8,841 bases of DNA from Fidelibacterota bacterium TCS52 (GTDB lineage Bacteria > Fidelibacterota > Fidelibacteria > Fidelibacterales > Fidelibacteraceae), in NCBI GenBank assembly GCA_001577215.1, contig LSCC01000061.1:1-8841 (forward strand), written 5' to 3'. Below the pieces are notes generated by a model that had not been told where the DNA came from, did no database searches, and saw only the letters and a list, made by a program, of their open reading frames with translations. Shown here piece by piece: positions 1 to 5,799 of this stretch (its first letter is position 1; the number at the start of each line of letters is the position of its first letter). A program made the position numbers and the translations under genes.

Positions 1-363
1 GTTAAATTCTGCTTCATATCCATTGAATCCATAAAAGTCAAGTGTCTGTTCTGTAAGATAAGCGAGGTCTGCTGTTACTCTTATTCCTTTTGGTAATAAA
101 TGCTTTGAATCAAAGAATATTTCATTAATTCCACTTCCTTTAGTGGTTCGCGACCATTCAACATAAATTGAATATAAATATTCAGGGTAAGTTGAACCGT
201 CTCCATAATTATAAATATTAGCTAAGGCACCATATTTAAAACCCGTATCAGTGTCATAAGCAATAGCCGGAACACCACCAAAACTCCAACCGGTTTTTAC
301 ATTTTCTTCTTCCGCAGCTAATGCCAAAGTAAAAATCAAAACCAAAAAAATAAACCTTTTCAT
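1..363 (-). CDS. BamA/TamA-like (Omp85 surface-antigen type) outer-membrane beta-barrel protein, N-terminal part
   Basis: The 121 codons seen run off the left edge, so the C-terminus is missing. The product starts with a Sec signal peptide: MKR, a hydrophobic core at about residues 4-14, and a likely cleavage after the Ala run at 14-17. Shortly after this comes amphipathic sequence rich in Gly, Tyr and Phe (GWSFGGVPAIAYDTDTG at 25-41, YNYGDGS at 51-57, YGFNGYEA at 111-118), typical by recall of the barrel domain of Bacteroidota-type BamA/TamA-related proteins. No POTRA domain fits between signal peptide and barrel, so it probably acts as a barrel alone rather than as a canonical BamA. The ATG is chosen because a GAGGGGG Shine-Dalgarno lies 4 nt upstream and the signal peptide begins there. 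It follows the glycosyltransferase fusion by 16 nt and is probably co-transcribed. Outer-membrane location is well supported; the substrate or role is unknown. Confidence 0.75.
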   Translation of the reverse strand, partial: MKRFIFLVLIFTLALAAEEENVKTGWSFGGVPAIAYDTDTGFKYGALANIYNYGDGSTYPEYLYSIYVEWSRTTKGSGINEIFFDSKHLLPKGIRVTADLAYLTEQTLDFYGFNGYEAEFN

Positions 364-367
364 AATT

Positions 368-374
368 CCCCCTC
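368..374 (-). promoter_or_regulatory. Shine-Dalgarno of the beta-barrel gene
   Basis: On the minus strand GAGGGGG stands 4 nt before the ATG ending at 363. It fixes the start of the beta-barrel gene and lies inside the 16-nt gap after the upstream gene's stop codon. Confidence 0.7.
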
Positions 375-379
375 ATATT

Positions 380-2416
380 TTATTTGAAATTTTTGTTTTT
401 ATTTCTAATAATACTTTTAAATAAAATTTCTATATCCATCATCAAAGAATAATTTCTCATATAATAATTTATGTATCTTTGATGTTCTTTCATAGTTATT
501 TGTTGTAAATTTTCAATTTGGATCAATCCTGTAACTCCTGGTTTATAGAATCTTGTTTTAATGTTGTCAGGTAAATGGATCAAATCACCAATGAAAGATA
601 TTTGTCCGGAAATAATTGAGATTAACATTGGATACCAGGATAATTTTATTTTATTATTTTTTGGAGAACGCCATTCTTTGATCGAATAATTATCAATTTG
701 AATTGTATTCGTTTTATATTTTGAAAGCAATCTCACAAGATAAATCAGCGGAAAGAAAAAAAGCAAAAATGATGCCAAAATAATATCAAATATTCTTTTT
801 GTTAAAATTGGAATGGGTTTGTAAATATTATAATCTATATCAACAATAGAAATGTCTTCCAATGTTTCGATACGCATTTTTCCATAGATTAAGTTAATGT
901 TTTCAGGTACAATTTTAATATTTACAGATAAATGTTGGATTTTATTCATTAATCTCATAATATCGGCACTTGTGAATTTATCAGAGCTAAATATTATATT
1001 CTCAATTTTTTTAATTTTTATTAATTCAGTTAAATTATTTATTGTAGAAATTGTTTGGGGATTTTCAAAATCTTTGTCAACAAATCCTAAAAACAAATAA
1101 CCCAATTCCGGTTTTTTTGTAATGATCTTTGCGATGTGTTTTCCATCATGTCCAGCTCCAACAATAATAGTTCTATTAGTATAACTTTTATTTAGTACTT
1201 TTTTATAGATTATCAGATAATAAATAATTCTCCAACCGGGAAGGAAAAGTAGTATAAACAAAAATGAAATTGAAAAAACAATTCTAGAATATGCGATGAA
1301 TGGCATAAAAAAGGTGAATGAACCATTTATTAATCCTGCAAGAATGATAGCACCGAAAGCTCTTACAAAATCAATCTTTTTTCTCTTATGAAGTCCTAAT
1401 AATGTTGCCGAAATAAGATATACAATTGCATACAATAAAATAACCGGTTGATAATTAAAAAACCATCTTGTTTCATCAAAGCGAATTAAAATAGCAAAAA
1501 TAAATGATAAATATATAAATGAAAAATCAATAATAGGTGTTTTTACCATATTGATAAATTTTCCCAAAAATCGTCCAAATAAATGTCCAAAGATTCCAAG
1601 ACGTAATAAGAGAGTTGTTAATAAGAAATATCCTGTTGAAAAATGTTTTTTTACGAAAATATCCATTGCCTTATAAAAATTTAATATGTTGTCAATAGGA
1701 GAATTTTTAGAGCTTTCACCCTTATAATGAACAATTGTTGTATCTGCTACATAATGAATGTCATAATTTTTCTCTTTTATTCTATAACATAAATCCAAAT
1801 CTTCACCATACATAAAAAATGTTTCATCAAATCCATTTAATTCTTTTAGAAGTTTGGTTCTTGAAAACATAAATGAACCACTTATAGCGTCAACACTATA
1901 AGATTTTTCAGGATCAAGATAGGTGAGGTTATATTTCCCACAGAATTTGTTTTTTGGAAACATTTTACTTAATCCTAACAGTTTTGGCAGGGCAGTTAAA
2001 GGTGACGGGAAACTCCTGCGGGATGCAAGTTGTAAAGTTCCGTCTGAATTTAAAATTTTACAACCAGCTAATCCGACTTTTAGGTTTTTCTCTAAATAGT
2101 TCAACATTACTTCTAAAGTATCTTCTTGTAGAATAGTATCAGGATTTAAGAAAAGAGTGTATTTTCCTTGAGCTCTTTGTAATGCTAAATTATTTGCCTT
2201 TCCAAAACCTAAATTTTCATTGTTAGCAATTAATTTTATATCAGGAAATTTTGAACGAATAAATTCATAAGTGCCGTCAATTGAATTGTTATCAACAACA
2301 AAAATTTCAGTTGAAATTTTAGCTGTAGCTTTTTCAATTGAAAGTAAACATTGATGTAAAAATTCTTTTACATTATAACTAACAATAATAATTGAAATGT
2401 CAATATTTAAATTCAT
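380..2416 (-). CDS. GT2 glycosyltransferase fused to a WbaP/WcaJ-like membrane protein with a degenerate sugar-phosphate transferase domain
   Basis: A 678-residue fusion. Residues 1-260 are a family 2 (GT-A) glycosyltransferase of the rhamnosyltransferase-like branch: SIIIVSYN at 8-15, VVDNNSIDGT at 40-49, ENLGFGKANN at 67-76, LNPDT (DXD-like) at 90-94, and GEDLDLCYR with the probable catalytic acid at 204-212. Four or five membrane helices follow (about 262-280, 294-312, 322-341, 352-374, 380-403). A Rossmann-like domain starts with IIVGAGHDGKHIAK (417-430) and matches the CoA_binding_3 part of WbaP/WcaJ proteins. Residues 540-670 resemble a polyprenyl-phosphate hexose-1-phosphate transferase: KRIFDIILA at 540-548, a helix to 563, YKPGVTGLIQI at 624-634. 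The Asp-Glu pair expected before PQLWNVLKGDMS reads Ser-Trp (593-594), and GPRP reads GDLI (610-613). The GT2 half is probably active at the cytosolic face of the inner membrane; the C-terminal half may only anchor or bind. The start has no clear Shine-Dalgarno and sits 9 nt after the upstream stop, suggesting coupled translation. Sugar and acceptor are unknown. Confidence 0.85.
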   Translation of the reverse strand: MNLNIDISIIIVSYNVKEFLHQCLLSIEKATAKISTEIFVVDNNSIDGTYEFIRSKFPDIKLIANNENLGFGKANNLALQRAQGKYTLFLNPDTILQEDTLEVMLNYLEKNLKVGLAGCKILNSDGTLQLASRRSFPSPLTALPKLLGLSKMFPKNKFCGKYNLTYLDPEKSYSVDAISGSFMFSRTKLLKELNGFDETFFMYGEDLDLCYRIKEKNYDIHYVADTTIVHYKGESSKNSPIDNILNFYKAMDIFVKKHFSTGYFLLTTLLLRLGIFGHLFGRFLGKFINMVKTPIIDFSFIYLSFIFAILIRFDETRWFFNYQPVILLYAIVYLISATLLGLHKRKKIDFVRAFGAIILAGLINGSFTFFMPFIAYSRIVFSISFLFILLFLPGWRIIYYLIIYKKVLNKSYTNRTIIVGAGHDGKHIAKIITKKPELGYLFLGFVDKDFENPQTISTINNLTELIKIKKIENIIFSSDKFTSADIMRLMNKIQHLSVNIKIVPENINLIYGKMRIETLEDISIVDIDYNIYKPIPILTKRIFDIILASFLLFFFPLIYLVRLLSKYKTNTIQIDNYSIKEWRSPKNNKIKLSWYPMLISIISGQISFIGDLIHLPDNIKTRFYKPGVTGLIQIENLQQITMKEHQRYINYYMRNYSLMMDIEILFKSIIRNKNKNFK

Positions 2417-2425
2417 TTTTATGAA

Positions 2426-3142
2426 TTAGATTTTTTTTATAATAGACCAATATTTTAGTTTCCAGACCATAAATATTGCCTCGTGAACGATTTTTTTTGA
2501 CATTTTCGATTCACCTAAAGTACGATCAGTAAAAACAATTGGAACTTCAAAAAATTTAAATCCTGATTTCCATGCACGAAAATTCATCTCTATTTGAAAT
2601 GAATATCCTTGTGATTTTACATCATCTAATTTAATTTTTGCGAGAACTTTTCTATTCCAACATTTGAATCCGGCTGTACCATCTTGTATTTGCATACCTG
2701 TAATTATTCTTGAATAAATGTTTGCCCCATAGCTGAGAATTAATCTGCTTAATGGCCAATTAACAACATTTATTCCGGATTTATATCGTGAACCAATTAC
2801 CCAATCATATTTTGCAATCGCTTTGAATAATTTTATTAGATCTTTTGGATCATGAGAATAATCTGCATCCATTTGAGCAATTTGATCGTAATTGTTTTCT
2901 AAAGCATATTTGAAACCACGAATGTATGCAGTGCCAAGTCCAAGTTTACCTTCTCTTTCAATAATAAAAACATTATCGTTTTCTTTTTGAATATTTTTAA
3001 CAATATCACTGGTTCCATCAGGAGAATTATCGTCAATAATTAAAACATCTAAATTTTCAATACTTAATGATTGAATGTCAATTATTAATTTTTCAATATT
3101 TGCTTTTTCGTTATAGGTTGGAATTATTACTAAGCGTTTCAT
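2426..3142 (-). CDS. Polyprenol (dolichol)-phosphate mannose synthase-like GT2 glycosyltransferase
   Basis: This 238-residue protein fits the single-domain, soluble DPM1 type, which transfers mannose (or a related hexose) from a GDP sugar to polyprenyl phosphate. The polyprenyl-P-sugar then serves membrane glycosyltransferases. Visible motifs: IIPTYNE at 6-12, IDDNSPDGT at 36-44, MDADYSHDP at 91-99 (the metal-binding DAD), IGSRY at 116-120, QDGTAGFKCW at 153-162, GYSFQIEM at 179-186 and FTDRTLGESKMS at 204-215. There is no C-terminal membrane segment or GtrA-like domain, unlike longer relatives. A purine-rich AAAGAGAGA stretch 7 nt or so before the ATG supports the start. It follows a 220-nt spacer and is followed after 9 nt by the GT2 fusion gene, so it probably heads an envelope-glycosylation operon. 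The family is secure; the exact sugar (mannose versus glucose or another hexose) is not shown by sequence. Confidence 0.9.
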   Translation of the reverse strand: MKRLVIIPTYNEKANIEKLIIDIQSLSIENLDVLIIDDNSPDGTSDIVKNIQKENDNVFIIEREGKLGLGTAYIRGFKYALENNYDQIAQMDADYSHDPKDLIKLFKAIAKYDWVIGSRYKSGINVVNWPLSRLILSYGANIYSRIITGMQIQDGTAGFKCWNRKVLAKIKLDDVKSQGYSFQIEMNFRAWKSGFKFFEVPIVFTDRTLGESKMSKKIVHEAIFMVWKLKYWSIIKKI

Positions 3143-3196
3143 TTTGTATCTCTCTTTAATAATATTTTCTCATTAACACAACTTTATAAATTAAGA

Positions 3197-3225
3197 ATAA
3201 AATTGTTTTTATGAAACAATTTTAT
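3197..3225. repeat. 12-bp perfect inverted repeat upstream of the polyprenol-phosphate sugar synthase gene
   Basis: The arms ATAAAATTGTTT (3197-3208) and AAACAATTTTAT (3214-3225) are perfect reverse complements separated by 5 nt. The centre lies about 70 nt before the ATG ending at 3142 and about 150 nt after the stop of the MFS gene. It could be a dyad operator or the 3'-end hairpin of the MFS transcript. The stem has only two G-C pairs and no clean T-run follows, so a strong intrinsic terminator is unlikely. Confidence 0.5.
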
Positions 3226-3291
3226 CGTAAAAATTTTTATTAAGTGAAATATGGGAATAGCGAAATAAAAAAATGATAGAAGCTTGAAATC

Positions 3292-3319
3292 TAAACATTA
3301 AACTTTTAAACCTTTAAAC
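3292..3319 (+). repeat. Four TAAAC direct repeats at 7-8 nt spacing
   Basis: TAAAC occurs at 3292, 3299, 3307 and 3315 on the plus strand (GTTTA on the transcribed strand), in a 28-nt block between the MFS gene and the downstream synthase gene. The spacing is near-regular but short, giving a low-complexity phrase. No function is evident; similar AAACTTTTAAACC-type phrases are remembered from intergenic DNA of environmental Bacteroidota-like genomes. Confidence 0.45.
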
Positions 3320-3362
3320 TAAAAAATACCGCATCGATTTTATCAGTGTTCTATTTATAAAA

Positions 3363-4526
3363 TTATTCTTTTACATTTTTCGGTAATAACAAAATAAAGG
3401 GGATTGAACCAGTCGCTAATATTGCACAAATTTTATAAGTAGAAATTAATCCAATCTTATCACCGAGAAAGCCAACTAATATAACCATTGCTGAACTCAT
3501 TACAAAATTGATTGTCATATAAATACCATTGACGAATGCAGGATGTTCAGAATCCGTATCATGCACCAAAGCAAGTAAAACCGGTCCAGAAGCAAAGAGA
3601 AATAATCCAATTAAAATTAAGAGAGGGATCATTAAACTATTGTTTAAAATAATGAAAAACCACATAAGAATTGGATTGGCAATTGCAGTAATTAGCAAAG
3701 TATGTTTTCGTCCGATTTTATCTGAAATTGATCCAGCCAAAAATGTTCCAATTGCACCGGAAAGTTGAAGAATAGATAGTGATATTCCTGCAAGCCATAA
3801 AGATTTTCCATTGTTTGTCAGAAAAGTTGGTAAGTATAAAGTTATAGCGGATTTCATTGCACCGCGAAAAGTAGCAACTCCTGTAATTATAATAAAGAAT
3901 GGAATTAATTTAATAAATGTATCTTTTGGACTAAATTTTTTATTTTTTTTCTTAATATTTTTGTTTACTTCAATATTTTTCAGTTTAATATATAAAAATA
4001 TAGTTGAAATAACTGCCAATAACATTGCTCGATAAGACCCCTCTAATCCCCACAAAGTTATTGTAGCAGTTATCAAAAGTGGTCCAAGTGTTCGCGCAAT
4101 TTCTCCACCAAGCATGAAGTAACTCATTCCTTTCCCAATTTCGTTCCCAGATACTATTTTTATCATTACAGGTGAAGGAATATGAAAAATCGTTGAACTG
4201 ATCCCAACAACAAAAAGTAAAATTAAGATTACAGAATAAGATGGAACGACACCGAGTAAGCTCATTGCTATTCCAGTAATTAGCGGTGTAAAAATTACAA
4301 AATATCTGACACAAATTTTATCGGCAAGTATTCCAATAAATGGATTCAATAGTGCGGGAAATTTCCGAACAACATCTAATAACCCTGCCATTGATAAACT
4401 TATTCCAAACTTATTAATTAATAAAGGAAGCATCGGTGCTAAAAAAGCCGTGTAAATATCATGAGTAAAATGTGCAAAAGAAATTGTTATTGCATTTGAG
4501 GTTTGAATTTTTTTATTTTTGTTCAT
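3363..4526 (-). CDS. MFS transporter, resembling the fosmidomycin-resistance (Fsr) branch
   Basis: A 387-residue inner-membrane permease with about 12 hydrophobic segments in two six-helix halves, split by a basic cytosolic loop at about 183-203 (KNIEVNKNIKKKNKKF). The N-terminal SFAHFTHDIYTAFLAPMLPLL (within 16-36) is the Fsr-like signature. Motif-A-like loops occur in both halves: GILADKICVRYF at 65-76 (degenerate) and GSISDKIGRKHT at 265-276 (good). VHDTDSEHPAFVNGIY at 321-336 is a characteristic loop of the second half. Members of this branch are annotated as drug efflux pumps or as sugar/metabolite permeases, so the substrate cannot be named. The start lacks a strong Shine-Dalgarno (only AAAAGAAAAA about 7 nt upstream). 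It stands alone: 106 nt separate it from the upstream exporter gene and 220 nt from the downstream gene, with possible decayed repeats in both spacers. Confidence 0.85.
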   Translation of the reverse strand: MNKNKKIQTSNAITISFAHFTHDIYTAFLAPMLPLLINKFGISLSMAGLLDVVRKFPALLNPFIGILADKICVRYFVIFTPLITGIAMSLLGVVPSYSVILILLFVVGISSTIFHIPSPVMIKIVSGNEIGKGMSYFMLGGEIARTLGPLLITATITLWGLEGSYRAMLLAVISTIFLYIKLKNIEVNKNIKKKNKKFSPKDTFIKLIPFFIIITGVATFRGAMKSAITLYLPTFLTNNGKSLWLAGISLSILQLSGAIGTFLAGSISDKIGRKHTLLITAIANPILMWFFIILNNSLMIPLLILIGLFLFASGPVLLALVHDTDSEHPAFVNGIYMTINFVMSSAMVILVGFLGDKIGLISTYKICAILATGSIPFILLLPKNVKE

Positions 4527-4546
4527 AGATTATTTTTCTTTTAAAA

Positions 4547-4600
4547 CGCTTGCCACCAAGTCGAGTAAACAGATAACACTAATTTGGCGAATACATGCGG
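4547..4600. repeat. Possible decayed dispersed intergenic repeat, G+C-richer than its surroundings
   Basis: This 54-nt block in the spacer between the exporter and MFS genes is about 46% G+C (25 of 54), against about 30% around it. It contains the phrases TTGCCACCAAG, AACACTAATTTGGCGAAT and ACATGCGGATT, which resemble, from memory, a family of intergenic repeats common in environmental genomes (the CACCAAG and CACTAATTCGCGAAT kinds). Segments 4553-4559 and 4584-4590 can pair as a 7-bp stem with two G-U wobbles in the transcript. No ORF crosses it that belongs to a recognisable gene. Confidence 0.35.
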
Positions 4601-4632
4601 ATTAAAAATGTAAATTTTATTGTTTTTAATTT

Positions 4633-5661
4633 TCAAAATCCTAATACTAAACCAATGATACCAACTATCGCACCAAAGATAATATTTATTACTTTTACCG
4701 TGAAAAATCCTCTTTTTGATTCTGCTAATAACGGAAGCATTCCATGTCCATCTTGTACAATTGAATTTGCAAGAAGAATACTAAATGGAATTGTTCCACT
4801 TGCAAATAAAGTTATAAAAATCAAATGTGGACCGGATTCGGGAATAATACCAACAACAAGTGCAATTAAAAGAACTAAGTGCAAATTACCCTCAATCCAA
4901 GATTGGAAATCAATAAATTGCATGAGAATATGAATTACAAGAAGTGTACCGAACATCCATAAAAATATTCTGGGAATATGAATTTTCACAATATGATTCC
5001 AAAGGTGTTCTTTCAAAAAATGTTCCGGCACTGTAACAATTATAAAAAGTGATAAAAATGAGGTAATTAGAATTGTAATTTTAATCCAATTCCATACTTG
5101 AGGACCAATTTCTCCAATAACTGTACCTAATAAAAAAAATGATACAATAACGATCAATAGAATTCGTTGTATGGAAGGAGTTTTCATGTTTTCAAAAAGA
5201 TTGTTTTGTGGTAAACATCTACATTTTTCTTCTTTATGTAATGGAAAACCATTTGCCGGTAGGATACTTTTAAATGATTTTGCAAATTGTAATTTATCGG
5301 TAATAAATCCTGCTATAATTCCTATTGCAACGATTATTAGAGTCAGAATAATTGCTTTTTGTGGAAACATTGATAACATAACAAATGCTTCATCACCGCT
5401 TGTTGCGATCATCGCAGTTACTAATGCTCCTAATGATATTAGGCGGTGAGTGAAAAGTGCAACTGCTGTGAAAGCTCCCAAACACCCGGGTATTGCTCCC
5501 AATAATGCTGCTAACAAATATTGTTTCCAAATACTTTTAGAAATATTTCTTTGCCATAATCCTTGAGTTTGAACGTTAATATATTCAATAATTAACATCA
5601 TCGTAAAAACGAATCCTGTTATCATTAGTGCCTGTTTAAAAATATTAATTATTTCATTCAT
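4633..5661 (-). CDS. Putative manganese/heavy-metal exporter (ArsP_2, DUF2899 family)
   Basis: A 342-residue polytopic membrane protein with about ten hydrophobic segments in two halves. Family-type motifs are GAIPGCLGAF at 55-64, ATSGDEAFVMLSMFP at 86-100, GIIPESGPHLIF at 271-282 and QDGHGMLPLLAESKR at 303-317. The paired GxIPGC/GxIPES and GDEAF/DGHGM elements suggest an internal duplication, with the conserved Asp, Glu and His residues plausible metal ligands in the membrane. A cytosolic loop at about 124-165 carries His142, Cys147 and Cys149 (HKEEKCRCLP), a possible metal-binding patch. The family is annotated as arsenic efflux or, more recently, as putative manganese transporter; the substrate of this copy is unknown. 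A GGAGG six nt before the ATG fixes the start. The gene has 138 nt upstream and 106 nt downstream free of genes, so it may have its own promoter. No Mn-riboswitch is visible upstream. Confidence 0.8.
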   Translation of the reverse strand: MNEIINIFKQALMITGFVFTMMLIIEYINVQTQGLWQRNISKSIWKQYLLAALLGAIPGCLGAFTAVALFTHRLISLGALVTAMIATSGDEAFVMLSMFPQKAIILTLIIVAIGIIAGFITDKLQFAKSFKSILPANGFPLHKEEKCRCLPQNNLFENMKTPSIQRILLIVIVSFFLLGTVIGEIGPQVWNWIKITILITSFLSLFIIVTVPEHFLKEHLWNHIVKIHIPRIFLWMFGTLLVIHILMQFIDFQSWIEGNLHLVLLIALVVGIIPESGPHLIFITLFASGTIPFSILLANSIVQDGHGMLPLLAESKRGFFTVKVINIIFGAIVGIIGLVLGF

Positions 5662-5667
5662 TTATTT

Positions 5668-5672
5668 CCTCC
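5668..5672 (-). promoter_or_regulatory. Strong Shine-Dalgarno of the putative metal exporter gene
   Basis: GGAGG on the minus strand, 6 nt before the ATG ending at 5661. It is the best match to the anti-SD sequence in the window and selects the MNEIIN start. Confidence 0.75.
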
Positions 5673-5744
5673 AATAGATCAAAGTGATAAATTTTAAAAA
5701 ATATTACTGTTAAAATGAAAAATTGAATATAAATTTGATTAAAC

Positions 5745-5762
5745 AATTTTTCATAAAAAATT
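5745..5762. repeat. AT-only 7-bp inverted repeat in the spacer after the purine permease gene
   Basis: AATTTTT (5745-5751) and AAAAATT (5756-5762) are separated by 4 nt. It lies 38-55 nt past the stop of the permease gene and about 85-100 nt before the exporter's ATG. It could mark the 3' end of the upstream transcript, but with no G-C pairs it would be a very weak hairpin and may be chance in such AT-rich DNA. Confidence 0.25.
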
Positions 5763-5799
5763 CTAAGCCATTTTCTTTTTAACATAACAATAAAAATTT

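Noticed and set aside
3321..3346. Possible intrinsic terminator just after the MFS gene
   Set aside because: The stem (about ATAAAAT against ATTTTTT) is A-T only with a mismatch and a 9-nt loop; too weak to call.
3985..4314. 109-codon minus-strand reading frame inside the MFS gene
   Set aside because: Lies entirely within the well-supported MFS gene in another frame, and its product is rich in Asn, Cys and Trp with no family resemblance.
4595..4933. 112-codon plus-strand reading frame opposite the metal exporter gene
   Set aside because: Mostly antisense to a conserved membrane protein gene; only its start lies in the spacer and no recognisable domain is present.
5662..5799. Possible yybP-ykoY manganese riboswitch before the putative manganese exporter
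   Set aside because: The spacer is almost pure A/T and lacks the conserved loop sequences and G-C stems of that riboswitch class.
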